Positions 13,072 through 23,973 of a stretch of DNA of 64,000 nucleotides are shown here, piece by piece. The position numbers and the translations under genes are program-made. The first letter of the stretch is position 1; every line of letters begins with the position of its first letter. The notes beneath the pieces were generated by a model. It saw only the letters and a program-made list of their open reading frames with translations, was not told where the DNA came from and searched no databases. This DNA is from Helianthus annuus (taxonomy: Eukaryota; Streptophyta; Magnoliopsida; Asterales; Asteraceae): positions 79,709,847 to 79,773,846 of the forward strand of contig NC_035440.2 in assembly GCF_002127325.2 (NCBI RefSeq), in the 5' to 3' direction.

Positions 13072-13831
13072 TGTTTTGGTCAAAAATTACCGAAGCAATT
13101 AAGTGATCAAATTAGTTAAGTGAGGTAGTGTGCTAAAAAGTGTGTTGAAAATATGCTGGTTATGTTCTTTGGAAAAACAGTGTTCAGGATACGGCTCAGG
13201 ATATTGAGCTGTATCTACGATCAAACAATGAGCAAAAAGGTAAAGTAAATGACACGAGATGTACGAGGAAAGCCCTTGATCAATCTAGACCGCCGGCATA
13301 AAACCTCGGGAGCTGATAATCGCAGCTGCCTAGTTCTTCTTATTGCTTTAAACTTCAGGATACAGTGCAGGATATAGATCAGATCGCTAAGTGTTACAAT
13401 GAATTTGTGAAAGTTGCGAGAGAGCAAGTGTTAGAGTGTAGAGAGTGTGATTGTGATTGTGATTGTGATTGTGATTGTGATGCCCTAGTTGATCTGATAT
13501 ACCCACTATTTATAGTAACGAATTACAAACAATAATCCCTACAAATATGGGCTACTCCGAATATTCCATTATAGACGTTGTAAACCGAGTAATACGGCTC
13601 CAACGTCTTTCCTTGAACAACTTGGACCGAGTCCTCCGTGGAATAGGTCTTGTTAACGTTGCTAGCTTCTAACCCACGTACCTGCATTTAATCCGTTAGT
13701 AATCCTGGGGATACCATTCAGGATGTTACCAATATCCTGAATCAGCATCCCGGATGTAAACAGATACAATATAAATAGGATATATATCAAGATATTTTCC
13801 AGGATATGGGCTCAGAATTTCACCCATAACA
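13072..13831 (-). repeat. 3' LTR of element D
   Basis: TGTTTTGGTC...CCATAACA on the plus strand. Minus-strand TATAAATA at 13507-13514 and a short (GATTGT)n tract at about 13445-13480. Followed by the polypurine tract (minus strand TTTTTGGGGACAAT). Confidence 0.93.
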
Positions 13832-14065
13832 ATTGTCCCCAAAAATGTTACCGTTTGATATCCTAACGGTTACATTTTTCACAATGGCCGAGGCAATTAA
13901 GAGATAAGACCATTGATGTGACAGCTTTCAACCACCCGGCCTATATTTACTCATCATACCCTATATCTTCTCATCCTGATCTTCATTTAACCTCTACCGG
14001 AGAAAAAAGGTAAAGATTTCTCTCTCAACTCCATTCTTCATTCTCCCCAATATTCCGGTGATAAT
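13832..14065 (+). promoter_or_regulatory. Leader/promoter region of the antisense gene in D
   Basis: Begins with the polypurine tract complement, then a pyrimidine-rich stretch with CTATATTTACTC near 13940 as the only TATA-like word. The clear TATAAATAG of A and C is not present, so the promoter assignment is weaker here. Confidence 0.35.
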
Positions 14066-15845
14066 ATGGCAAGGCAGACAAGATCTTGTTCCGGCGACTC
14101 TGCTCCCACGTTCATCCATCAAAATATTCTCCAGGATCCGGAGAAAGAAATATGTACCTTCGACGGTGCACACTTGTCAGCCCTTAAAACCTCCGGCATC
14201 TTCCCAAAAGGGACGGTGTTCCGGCCATTTGATCGGGAAATCCGATCAGACATGGTTTCTGACGAGTGGTTGTGTTTTAATGCCTTTCCTTTCACCTTAG
14301 GGTTGCAATTTCCTTTCTCGGATTTCATCACTGAGTTCTTTAATGTCACAAAGATCTGCTTCAGTCAGACAATACGAATGCTTTGGCGAGTCTTGTCTGT
14401 TCTTGATCAAATCAAGAACAACCATATCCCCGATCTTTCTGTTAATGACCTCCCTCTAGCATACCGACTTAGGTGCCACGGCTCTTGTCGGTTCTTGTTT
14501 TATTCTACCTCCAGTGACCCATTGATCCTCCGAGCCACCAGGAATGAAGAGGAATGGAAATCCAAATTCTTTTTTTGTAAAAAGAGATTCAATCCCTGGT
14601 GGAGCGGATTATCCGGTGAATTGGTTGAAGAAGGGTAGGATTTAGGGTTTAAAGATGATCCTGCTTGTTATCCTGCTTTATATCCTGAACTGACTTTGTC
14701 GTTTTCTTGTACAGCTGATTTTAGGAAGCTAGCACCTCCCCTTGCAGATTCTCAAAAAAGAATAGACGCCATCAGGCTCCTTACCGAAGCAGAGAGAAGT
14801 TTCAACCCATCTCCACCAACTCCAAGCCCTCTTTCAAGCGCAAACATGTCTGGTAAGGATCCTGCAAGATATCCTGTAGATACATGTTTTTATTTGATAT
14901 CTTTAGGAAAGGTTTAGAATTTTACTCCCTGTGTGCAGATTCCAGCAAAGTTCCAGTCTATCTAGACCTTGACGAGCTTGACAGCTATCCAACTCCAACC
15001 ATAGTCAAGAAGGAGGCTTCTGCTGCCACCAGCTCCAAGCCACTCCCAGCTCCCAAGGCCAACCCAAGGACTCGTGCTTCCACAGCGAAAAAGAGGAAGG
15101 GCCTTGAAGTCAGTGCTCCAAGCTCAGGAGGGTTCTCCTATGACGATCTCAGCTTTACTGATTCCTTAGAGCCAATGACATCCTTCCTTAACAAGGTAAT
15201 ATCCTGACGCATACCCTGCATATATATCCTGCACATATATCCTGCCTGGATATCCTAACAGGATATCCTGATAGGATATCTTGGTCATTATAGATACATA
15301 TATTCTAATTCGTACCTGTTATTGATGCGCAGGGCCTCAAGCATTTGCTCCACTTGTACAATGATGCATGTGGTACTGTTGCACTCCATGAAGCCAGGAT
15401 TAAGCAGCTTGAAACTACTGTTGCCGACCAAGGTGCCATTGCTGAAGCGAAGAGTCGGCACTATGAGGATAAGCTGAAAAAGGTCACCCAGGATGCCGAG
15501 CTCAAATTGGCCACCGTGCAAATGGATCATGATCAGGCCATGATCAATTTCCGGGAGGGAATCAAGACTTCTGCTATTGTCTCCCTGTTACAAGCACGCA
15601 TCAAGATGGCCTATGAGGCCAAGGAGACAGGCCTCGCGTGCCCAGCTTGGCCGGTTGACTCTTGGGTGGCCAAGCTAAAGGAGCTTGGAGGAAAAGTTGT
15701 GCCACTTCCATCTGAAGCCGGTGAATCTTCCAAGTCAGCAGAGGTGGCGGATCAGGCTGGAGACAAGAAGGATGCCAGAGCGGATGCTGGTGAGGATGCT
15801 GGTGCTGAGGAGCCGGGGAAAGCAGGAGAGGATGCCGCTGTGTGA
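14066..15845 (+). CDS. Intact four-exon antisense gene of element D
   Basis: Predicted exons 14066-14615, 14715-14852, 14939-15195 and 15333-15845 join to 1,458 nt (about 485 residues plus stop). Introns are GT-AG with phases 1, 1, 0, identical to C although the sequences have diverged. N-terminal half: Transposase_28-like domain (AFPFTLGLQFPFSDF, later KSKFFFCKKRF). Middle: Lys/Pro/Ser-rich linker (STAKKRKGLEV, a possible nuclear signal). C-terminal: coiled coil from about ARIKQLETTVADQG onward, then an acidic Ala/Gly tail. Homologous frames are described as additional ORFs of Tat elements; their role is unknown. Splicing is inferred from the sites, the open frame and conservation. Confidence 0.72.
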
Positions 15846-17127
15846 GGGCAGCAGAGTGGGCGATGATGGATATTGATGCCTAGGCCGGAGCCCACTTTTT
15901 TAGGTTTAATGGTTGATGTCTTGAACAATTTACTTTTCTTGTTTGTTGAACAATTTCAATTTCCTGCACGTAGACAATATGATGGCCAAAGGTGGAGGGA
16001 TCCTGAGTTTCAGGACGAAGCCCTTGGTCATCAGTTAGTATGGTTTGTTTTGAACGCTTTTAACAAGTGAAGGTGGAGGTATCTTGGGTTCCAAGACGAA
16101 GCCTTCATTTGTTAAGTAAATATGTTAGGAAACTAACTATGCTTTTGGTGGATGGGTCTCGGTTTGAGACGAAGCCAAGAGCATAATCTTTTGCTATGTT
16201 AATAATATAACCCTTTTTTGGTTTTACCATTGTTGTTGTTGATATATAAATTTCACTTGTGAAAATTGTTTTGTTTGAACATTTTTGAGAACACGTTATA
16301 AATGTATCCCGGTGAATATCCTGAAAGATATTCTGATTAAAATACAACCTATTAGTTGTCTAAATAAAAAGGAAAGATCATACCAGAGATTCTCAGTGAA
16401 TCAATTTCAATTCTTCATTATATGCTTGTCCCCAGTGCATACTTATAAACTCGAATCCATCCTCAGAATAGTATAACGTATGTCCCCTGTACTTAACATA
16501 GAAACACAAATGTATTCATATTTTTGACTCGAATGAATTCCAAATACCCCAGGGCAAAACCCTTGATATCTTGAAATGAACCCTTAGTATACTGGGGATA
16601 AACCCTGAGTTTCATGCGCTACAGGCGGGAGTGTATAAACTCCAAGACTTAGAAAGGTGAAAACCTTTAAACCTTAGAGAGTATGAAAATACCCTTTCGT
16701 GAGAGAGGGTGATCAATCCTCATATACCTTGAGGATCCAGGGTATAGCCAACAGTAACGAAATTGTCAGCCACTTTTACATGAACTGGTCCCGCCACCTT
16801 GAACTATCCCTGGATAACTTGCGCTCCAGGCGGGGTGTTTAAACCCAATTCGGGAAAAAGGTGAATACCTTTAAACCTGTGAAGGGATCAGTATCCCTTA
16901 AACGTGAGAGAGGGGGCCAATCCTCTAATCTTCCGAGTTATCCTGAGTATACATCCTAGAGCTATATCCTGGAGCATATGCTGCAAAACAATTGTGAACT
17001 AAGGTGGGTGTTAGCTTGGCTAACACCCCTCCGATGCCTAAGTCAGTATTGTGTTCAAGATAATAAACAAATATATTTAAAAGAGATAGAATACATACCA
17101 TTCTGGGATAGAAATTAAATTCTATTC
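15846..17127 (+). other. Spacer between antisense gene and pol of D: RNA-hairpin rich
   Basis: No gene. Plus-strand structures in order: AGTGGGC/GCCCACT (15855-15861 with 15890-15896) before a T run; three hairpins of one design, TCCTGA-gtt-TCAGGA (16001-16015), TCTTGG-gtt-CCAAGA (16082-16096) and GTCTCG-gtt-TGAGAC (16156-16170), each followed by CGAAGCC or GAAGCC; AAAGGT-GAAA-ACCTTT (16653-16668); ACCCTTTC-GTGA-GAGAGGGT (16691-16710); a long stem 16735-16747 with 16804-16815; and a second copy of the GCGCTMCAGGCG module at about 16818-16935 with AAGGGAT/ATCCCTT. Confidence 0.6.
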
Positions 17128-20100
17128 TTACTTGAAATAGAGCTTTAAGTGTATAGCATTCCAAGACCTTGGTAGCATATCCCCTTCCATATTCTTGAGT
17201 CTGTATGCTCCTTTCCCTGCTTCTGATTCAACTTCGTATGGTCCTTCCCATTTCGGAGCTAACTTGCCATCGGCAGGATTAGTAGTATTCTGAAAAGCCT
17301 TTCTTAGCACCCAATCACCAACTTGAAATCTCCTAGTCCTTATGTTTTTGTTATATGCTCTGGATATTCTTTGTTGATATGCTGCCATCCTTAGCCTTGC
17401 TGCATCTCTTTTTTCATCTATGGTATCCAAATCTTGACATAAGGTTTCAGGATTCTGCTCAGGATTCTGTAGGATAGATCTTGCAATAGGTATTGCCATT
17501 TCCGTTGGAATTACTGCTTCCGCTCCGAATACTAAGGAGAACGGGGTTTGGCCGGTTGCATTTTTTACCGTTGTCCTGTCAGCCCATAACACAAAGGGTA
17601 ATTCCTCTGCCCATCTTCCTTTTTTGGCTCCAAGTCTCTTCTTTGAGTTATTCACTATTATCTTGTTTGAAGATTCAGCTTGTCCATTCGCTTGAGGATG
17701 CACCGGAGTAGACGTTATCATTTTGATTCCCCAATTCTTGCAAAAGTCAGTAGTCCTTTTGCTTATAAACTGGGACCCATTATCACAAATGATTTCAGCT
17801 GGTACTCCAAACCTGGTCAGGATATTCCTCTTTATGAAGGATACTACTTCTTGGTCTCTAACTTGCACAAATGCTTCCGCTTCAACCCACTTAGAGAAAT
17901 AATCCGCCATCGCCAGCATAAAGACTTTTCCTCCCGGAGCTTTTGGTAACTTCCCTACTATATCCATCCCCCATTTCATGAACGGCCAAGGGGATGCTAC
18001 AGGATATAGTGGTTCAGCTGGTTGATGCAATATGTTACTATGCCTCTGACATGCATCACATCTTCGAGCATATTCTGCAGCATCTTTTCTCATTGTTGGC
18101 CAATAATAACCTGTCCTTAGCACTTTCGAAAATAATGACCTGCCCCCGGTATGGTTACCACAATCCCCTTCATGTATATCCTGAAGTACTTCTTTGGCTT
18201 CAGGATCCTCCAAGCATCTCAAGTATGGCCCTGCAAGAGATTTTTTGTATAGAATATTATTTATGATAGTGAATCGTGATACCTTCATCCTAAATGCCTT
18301 AGGATTTTCGTCTTCGGGGATATGTCCTTCCTTGAGATATCTCATAATTGGAGTTGTCCAGGATTTAGGATCCTCTCCAGGATACACCACTTCAGGATCT
18401 TGAATACTTGCTACTTCCTTATGCTGAGGATCCGTTGCAGGATACAGGATATGTAATATCGGAATTGGGATTCCTTCCGGTATCCTGATTGATGATCCCA
18501 AGTTTGCCAATGCGTCTGCTTCGGCGTTATCCTCTCTTGGTACCTGTTCAAGTGTAAAAACATCGAAATATCCTGCTAATTTTTTAAGAATACCGAGGTA
18601 TTCCATTAGTTTCTCACCCTTGACTGCATAGGATCCATTAAAATGATTAGTAATTAACAAGGAATCAACATATACTTGCAAATTCTTAATATTCATATTC
18701 TTAGCCAATTCTAATCCTGCGATTAAGGCTTCGTATTCTGCCTCATTATTAGTAGCAGGGAATTCACATCTAACAGCCTGGGGTATTATGTCCCCCTGTG
18801 GCGATTTTAGTAGTATTCCTAATCCTACTCCTCTTACATTAGATGCACCATCAGTATATAATGTCCAGGATCCTGAGGATTCTCCTAACTGTTGAACTTC
18901 TAGGTCTACCTCGTCCTGAATGTCACTACTAAAATCAGCCATAAAGTCAGCTAAAGCTTGAGACTTTATGGCATTTCTAGGTTCATATACTAAATCATAA
19001 GCACTTAATTTTACTGACCACTTGGCCATTCTACCCGACATCTCCGGTTTTCTAAGCACATTCTTAACAGGATAATTAGTTTTAACATGAATCCTATGTG
19101 TTTCAAAATAATGTCTAAGCTTTGTTGATGCCATTACTAGAGCTAGTATAAGTTTTTCTAGGTGAGAATATCTAGTTTCAGCATTTAACAAACTTTTGCT
19201 AACATAATAAACAAGATACTGCTGACCTTCGTGATCCTTTAGGAGTACTGCACTTACTGCATTCCCTGATACTGCCAGATACAAGGATAATGGTTCACCA
19301 TCCTCAGGCTTCATCAATAGAGGTGCGGTTGAGAGATACTGCTTCAAATCCTGCAGGGCTGCTTCATGCTTCTCACCCCACTCAAACTTTTTATTCTTCT
19401 TCAGGATATCATAGAATTCTTTACACTTTTCCGAGGATCTTGATATGAATCTATTTAAGGCTGCCACTCGTCCTGTTAGCCGTTGAACATCCTTCATATT
19501 CGAGGGAGACTTTATATTCAAGATAGCTTTGATCTGCTCCGGGCTTGCCTCTATCCCTCTTTTTGTCACCATGTATCCTAAAAACTTTCCTGCCCCCACT
19601 CCAAAATGACACTTTGCAGGATTAAGTTTCATATTATACTGGTCCAGGATATCGAACGCTCCTTTAATATCCTGAAGATGATCCTCAGCTTTCTTGGATT
19701 TAACCACCATATCATCAATGTACACTTCCATGGTGTCCCCCAGTTTGTCCTTAAACATCATATTCACCAATCTCTGGTACGTTGCACCTGCATTTTTTAA
19801 ACCGAAAGGCATAGCAGTATAACAATAAATACCTGTTGGTGTCATGAAAGCAGTATCCTCCTGGTCCGAAGGTTCCATTTGAATCTGCTGGAATCCTGAG
19901 GATGCATCCATGAAGGTCAACATTTCATGACCGGCAGTGGCATCCACCATCGAGTCTATATGAGGCAGAGGGAATGGGTCTTTTGGACAAGCTTTGTTCA
20001 GGTCTGTGTAGTCTACGCAGACTCTCCACTTCCCATTCTTCTTTTGAACCACCACCACATTTGCTAGCCATCTAGGGAATTTGACTTCTCTAATCATCCT

Positions 20101-20427
20101 GGACTTCAGTAATCTTTCAATTTCCTCTTGGATAATTGCATTCCGCTCAGGGGCGAATTTCCTTCTCTTTTGTTGTATAGGCTTGAACGACCTGTCAATT
20201 CCAAGCTTGTGAGTAATAATGTCTTTGGATATACCTGTCATATCCTCATGCTTCCACGCAAACGTTGACATCCTGCATTTCAAAAAGTTAATTAATTGTT
20301 CTTCAATATCCTGAGGGATATTGGTTCCCACGAGCACCGAAATATCGGGATTATCCTGGTCTAGGATAATTTTCTTCACATCCTGCTCCGGATCCTCCAC
20401 GATATCCTGGGCCCGCGTCTTTAATTG
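17128..20427 (-). CDS. pol: Element D pol: RT, RNase H, second RNase H, integrase
   Basis: One uninterrupted frame of about 1,100 codons after an in-frame UAG (20428-20430); it has no ATG of its own at the conserved start, consistent with expression as a Gag-Pro-Pol fusion. Counting from 20400: RT with [17 protein letters not shown] near residue 135 and YIDD at 227-230; first RNase H about 330-450; second RNase H ([15 protein letters not shown]) from about 520; integrase with HHCC zinc domain ([15 protein letters not shown]) near 700, then ICDNGSQF and NGQAESSNK carrying the second D and the E of the triad; ends [12 protein letters not shown]. All key motifs are present. The second RNase H marks the Tat lineage. 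Confidence 0.93.
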   Translation of the reverse strand, partial: QLKTRAQDIVEDPEQDVKKIILDQDNPDISVLVGTNIPQDIEEQLINFLKCRMSTFAWKHEDMTGISKDIITHKLGIDRSFKPIQQKRRKFAPERNAIIQEEIERLLKSRMIREVKFPRWLANVVVVQKKNGKWRVCVDYTDLNKACPKDPFPLPHIDSMVDATAGHEMLTFMDASSGFQQIQMEPSDQEDTAFMTPTGIYCYTAMPFGLKNAGATYQRLVNMMFKDKLGDTMEVYIDDMVVKSKKAEDHLQDIKGAFDILDQYNMKLNPAKCHFGVGAGKFLGYMVTKRGIEASPEQIKAILNIKSPSNMKDVQRLTGRVAALNRFISRSSEKCKEFYDILKKNKKFEWGEKHEAALQDLKQYLSTAPLLMKPEDGEPLSLYLAVSGNAVSAVLLKDHEGQQYLVYYVSKSLLNAETRYSHLEKLILALVMASTKLRHYFETHRIHVKTNYPVKNVLRKPEMSGRMAKWSVKLSAYDLVYEPRNAIKSQALADFMADFSSDIQDEVDLEVQQLGESSGSWTLYTDGASNVRGVGLGILLKSPQGDIIPQAVRCEFPATNNEAEYEALIAGLELAKNMNIKNLQVYVDSLLITNHFNGSYAVKGEKLMEYLGILKKLAGYFDVFTLEQVPREDNAEADALANLGSSIRIPEGIPIPILHILYPATDPQHKEVASIQDPEVVYPGEDPKSWTTPIMRYLKEGHIPEDENPKAFRMKVSRFTIINNILYKKSLAGPYLRCLEDPEAKEVLQDIHEGDCGNHTGGRSLFSKVLRTGYYWPTMRKDAAEYARRCDACQRHSNILHQPAEPLYPVASPWPFMKWGMDIVGKLPKAPGGKVFMLAMADYFSKWVEAEAFVQVRDQEVVSFIKRNILTRFGVPAEIICDNGSQFISKRTTDFCKNWGIKMITSTPVHPQANGQAESSNKIIVNNSKKRLGAKKGRWAEELPFVLWADRTTVKNATGQTPFSLVFGAEAVIPTEMAIPIARSILQNPEQNPETLCQDLDTIDEKRDAARLRMAAYQQRISRAYNKNIRTRRFQVGDWVLRKAFQNTTNPADGKLAPKWEGPYEVESEAGKGAYRLKNMEGDMLPRSWNAIHLKLYFK

Positions 20428-20459
20428 CTATGCTGCACTAGGTTTGGTTGAGGATTTCA
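20419..20459 (-). promoter_or_regulatory. Gag-Pro/Pol junction of D: UGA overlapping AUG, then UAG CAA UUA
   Basis: Gag-Pro ends at UGA 20457-20459, which overlaps an ATG in the pol frame (ATGA). Ten codons later the pol frame has UAG (20428-20430) followed by CAA UUA, the known leaky-stop context UAG CAR YYA. Compared with C, one base is missing just before the ATG, which moves the end of Gag-Pro out of the pol frame. Confidence 0.75.
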
Positions 20460-22703
20460 TCGAGGATGAGTAGCATTCTTTGCCTCCTGCTGATCACTGT
20501 CGATCTTGACAACCCCCCAAGGGGTAGGGATCTTGATGCATTGGTGATACGTTGATGGAACGGCCTTCATATCGTGGATCCATGGTCTTCCTAGGATGAT
20601 GTTATAGCAGGATAGAGAATCCATCACACAGAAACGTTGCATCTTGTTGACTCCTTCAACATATACGGGTAGCCTTATCTCTCCCACTGTGTTCCTAGCT
20701 TCTCCACTGAAACCAACGAGCACAGTAGACTTCGAAGTGATATCCATCGGAGACACATTCATTCTCTTCAGAGTCTCCAGTTGTATTATGTTGACGGAGC
20801 TGCCACTATCAACCAATATCCTGCGTACAAAATGGTTAGCCACATATAATGTTATTACCAGAGCATCATGGTGAGGATCCTGGACAGTATCCCTATCATC
20901 TGCATCAAAAGTGATCACTTTGTCAGTTGTGAGTGTGGTCATCCTGATAGGTTTGTCTCCCCTCTCGGCCTTAGCTTCCTTTGCATGTCTCTTGGCCGCC
21001 GAATACGAAGTTCCGTAAATGTCGGACCCTCCTGAAATGAAGTTGATTATCTTGGCATCGGCGGGAGGTGATGCCGCTCGCTCAGGATCCTTCTCAGTAT
21101 CCTGACCCTTATTCTTCTTTCTACCTAAGAGATCTTTCAAATATCCCTTGCTTAGAAGGTAGCTGATTTCTTTCCTCAGAGCGATGCAATCCTCAGTCAT
21201 ATGTCCAAAATCTTCGTGGAAAGCACACCATTTCGACTTGTCTTTCCAATCTGCTTTTTGTTGATTCTTTCGAGGCCACCTGGCTTTATCTCCCAAACCC
21301 TGCATAGCATACATTAGTTCAGGTATATTAACAGAAAAACAATATTCAGATAATTCAGGATATTCTTCAGGATCCTCGTCTTCAACAGCATTCACTCTCT
21401 TGTTATCATTTCTGCCATATGGCTTAGAGCGATATGGTCTATATGAGGATTCCGATTTCCTGTTATTCGATTCATATGTTGAGGATGCATTCATCTTTTC
21501 TTGCATTTTTCTGTCATCCTCCAACCGAATATATCTTAGAGCCCTGTTCCGGGCTTCATCCAGGTTCCTGCATGGGTTCATTACAAGGTCTTGATAGAAT
21601 TGAGAATCCTTTTGCAGCCCCATCTTGAAAGCTTGCACAGCCGTTGCAACATCAAGATGGGGAATGTCTAGTGATTCCCGGCTGAACTTGTTCACATAAT
21701 CCCTAAGGGATTCCTGAGGCCCTTGTGTTATCCTGTAGAGATCACTTGTTAATTTTTCAAAGCTTCTACTACAAGAAAATTGACTATTAAATAAATTTAC
21801 TAAGTGAGCAAAAGATGTAATCGAATGTGGAGGAACATTCAAGAGCCATTTCAAAGCCGATCCTGTCAAGGTTGAACCAAAACCCTTGCACAGGCACGCT
21901 TCCTTGAGCTCCGGAGGGATAGGGTTGATCTCCATCCTTTCCCTATACTGGGCAATATGCTCTTCAGGATCCGTGGTTCCGTCGTAAAGCTTCATGTTTG
22001 GAGTCTGGAATCTTTTTGGGATTTCAGCATCACATATGGGATGCACGAACCGAGATATCCTGTGGCTATCCTGGGATACTTCAGGAATTGGCTGCACCAC
22101 CCCAGGTACACTGGATATCATATCCTTTAACTTCTGAAGCTCCCTGGATAATTCTGACGTTACAGTTGTATCCTGCAGAGATCCAACACCGTTAGTGGCA
22201 ATAACATTATCATTATTTGATACGTTACCCGTTAGAGGATTTAGCCCATATCCTGAAGCATATCCTGAGTTCCTCATGGTTGATATCCTGACCGAGGAGG
22301 GTATTTCAGGAGTATGATTCTGAGGAAGGCTGGGTACAATATTCCCCCTGTTATCCTCAGTATACACAGCTGAACTAAAGTTCAACGCTCTGGGATGTAA
22401 TGGAGTGACATTATCCTCAGCAGATCTGCTCGAGCCAGACTTCAGGAGTTGTATTTCTCTTAAAAGCATTTGGTTCGTTTCCTGTTGCTGCCTCATTTGT
22501 TCCTGCACACTTCCAAATAAGGTTAGAATTTCATCGTTAGAAGCTAAAACAGGAGCAGATCCCTGGATACTCTGAGTAGGGATAACATCTTGAGATTGTG
22601 TAGAGGCTGGCATCCTTGGAGGAGGTGGTGGAAGCACCGAACCAACTGTTGCAGAAGTTGTAGCAGACACAGTAGAAGAGCTCATGTTTGATCTTGAGGC
22701 CAT
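20457..22703 (-). CDS. gag-pro: Element D Gag-protease polyprotein
   Basis: 748 residues from the ATG at 22703 (MASRSNMSS); the frame stays open into the primer site but has no ATG there. N-terminal third is low-complexity Ser/Pro/Thr. The capsid-like part has FQTPNMKLYDGTTDPEEHI and WLLNVPPHSITSF. A zinc-finger-like CAFHEDFGHMTEDC (C-H-H-C, the Tat variant of the usual C-C-H-C knuckle) follows. The C-terminal aspartic protease has ILVDSGSSVNII. The frame ends ATHPR with a one-base slip compared with C. It forms particles and processes the polyprotein in active relatives. Confidence 0.9.
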   Translation of the reverse strand: MASRSNMSSSTVSATTSATVGSVLPPPPPRMPASTQSQDVIPTQSIQGSAPVLASNDEILTLFGSVQEQMRQQQETNQMLLREIQLLKSGSSRSAEDNVTPLHPRALNFSSAVYTEDNRGNIVPSLPQNHTPEIPSSVRISTMRNSGYASGYGLNPLTGNVSNNDNVIATNGVGSLQDTTVTSELSRELQKLKDMISSVPGVVQPIPEVSQDSHRISRFVHPICDAEIPKRFQTPNMKLYDGTTDPEEHIAQYRERMEINPIPPELKEACLCKGFGSTLTGSALKWLLNVPPHSITSFAHLVNLFNSQFSCSRSFEKLTSDLYRITQGPQESLRDYVNKFSRESLDIPHLDVATAVQAFKMGLQKDSQFYQDLVMNPCRNLDEARNRALRYIRLEDDRKMQEKMNASSTYESNNRKSESSYRPYRSKPYGRNDNKRVNAVEDEDPEEYPELSEYCFSVNIPELMYAMQGLGDKARWPRKNQQKADWKDKSKWCAFHEDFGHMTEDCIALRKEISYLLSKGYLKDLLGRKKNKGQDTEKDPERAASPPADAKIINFISGGSDIYGTSYSAAKRHAKEAKAERGDKPIRMTTLTTDKVITFDADDRDTVQDPHHDALVITLYVANHFVRRILVDSGSSVNIIQLETLKRMNVSPMDITSKSTVLVGFSGEARNTVGEIRLPVYVEGVNKMQRFCVMDSLSCYNIILGRPWIHDMKAVPSTYHQCIKIPTPWGVVKIDSDQQEAKNATHPR

Positions 22704-22784
22704 TGTAAACAATGTGGCAAAAAGTTTTGAAAACAGAAAACCAATTAACGATTTCACCAAGATTTTTAGTAAAGAGAGCACCAC

Positions 22785-22807
22785 TTGCCCCACGGTGGGC
22801 GCCAAAT
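22785..22807 (-). other. Primer-binding site of element D
   Basis: Minus strand TGGCGCCCACCGTGGGGC next to the 5' LTR, identical to the site in element A although the LTRs differ. Confidence 0.7.
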
Positions 22808-23567
22808 TATTTTGGTCAAAAATTACCGAAGCAATTAAGTGATCAAATTAGTTAAGTGAGGTAGTGTGCTAAAAAGTGTGTTGAAAATATGCTGGTTATG
22901 TTCTTTGGAAAAACAGTGTTCAGGATACGGCTCAGGATATTGAGCTGTATCTACGATCAAACAATGAGCAAAAAGGTAAAGTAAATGACACGAGATGTAC
23001 GAGGAAAGCCCTTGATCAATCTAGACCGCCGGCATAAAACCTCGGGAGCTGACAATCGCAGCTGCCTAGTTCTTCTTATTGCTTTAAACTTCAGGATACA
23101 GTGCAGGATATAGATCAGATCGCTAAGTGTTACAATGAATTTGTGAAAGTTGCGAGAGAGCAAGTGTTAGAGTGTAGAGAGTGTGATTGTGATTGTGATT
23201 GTGATTTTGATTGTGATGCCCTAGTTGATCTGATATACCCACTATTTATAGGAACGAATTACAAACAATAATCCCTACAAATATGGGCTACTCCGAATAT
23301 TCCATTATAGACGTTGTAAACCGAGTAATACGGCTCCAACGTCTTTCCTTGAACAACTTGGACCGAGTCCTCCGTGGAATAGGTCTTGTTAACGTTGCTA
23401 GCTTCTAACCCACGTACCTGCATTTAATCCGTTAGTAATCCTGAGGATACCATTCAGGATGTTACCAATATCCTGAATCAGCATCCCGGATGTAAACATA
23501 TACAATATAAATAGGATATATATCAAGATATTTTCCAGGATATGGGCTCAGAATTTCACCCATAACA
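22808..23567 (-). repeat. 5' LTR of element D
   Basis: 760 bp. Its inner end reads TATTTTGGTC instead of TGTTTTGGTC, a single change at the terminal dinucleotide after insertion. The outer end CATAACA is intact and followed by CCCTC. Confidence 0.92.
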
Positions 23568-23973
23568 CCCTCCACTTTCCGTTTTTCTTTTGAACAATGA
23601 CCACATTGGCTAGCCATTTTGGATACTTTACCTCTCTAATCATACCTGCTCGAAGTAATCTTTCTACTTCTTCCCGGATAATGGCATTTCTTTCCGGTGC
23701 AAACTTCCTCCTTTTTTGATGGATTGGTTTGATTGACCTGTCAATGCCAAGTTTATGAGTGATAATATCCTTAGATATACCTGTCATATCCTCGTGTTTC
23801 CATGCAAAGGTAGACTTTCTTCTTTTGAGGAAGGATACTATGTCTTCTTTCATCTTGCCAAGGATCCTTGATCCGATATAGATTTTTGATTCAGGATCAT
23901 TAGGATCCAAAAGGATTTCGTCCACATCCTGTTCTCTCGCCTCCAAGACATTCCTTAGAGGATACTGTAATTG
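23568..23973 (-). pseudogene. pol: Element C pol, 5' part (start of RT)
   Basis: Begins directly after the in-frame UAG at 23974-23976 and shares the Gag-Pro frame. Encodes a linker (EAREQDVDEILLDPND) and the RT start ([28 protein letters not shown]), where D interrupts it. Continues at 13071. Confidence 0.88.

Larger units (their letters stand above)
13072..23567 (-). mobile_element. Element D: near-intact Tat-lineage retrotransposon
   Basis: 10,496 bp, minus strand, flanked by perfect CCCTC duplications (13067-13071 and 23568-23572) in the conserved FTDLNKACP region of C's RT. It has two 760-bp LTRs differing at about six positions, primer-binding site, gag-pro, pol, spacer, antisense four-exon gene and polypurine tract. 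The family is a sister of A/B/C: same gene order and same primer site but different LTRs, and CAGGATATCCTG-type words where A/B/C have AGGATCCT. The only coding defect I see is one missing base at the end of gag-pro. Confidence 0.93.

Noticed and set aside
14635..14714. Alternative donor at 14635 for intron 1 of the antisense gene in D.
   Set aside because: It would put a stop at the exon 2 join; the donor at 14616 gives phase 1, keeps the frame open and matches A and C.
22704..22805. Earlier start of D gag with about 34 extra residues.
   Set aside because: That stretch lies in the primer-binding site and has no ATG; the ATG at 22703 matches the start in A, B and C.
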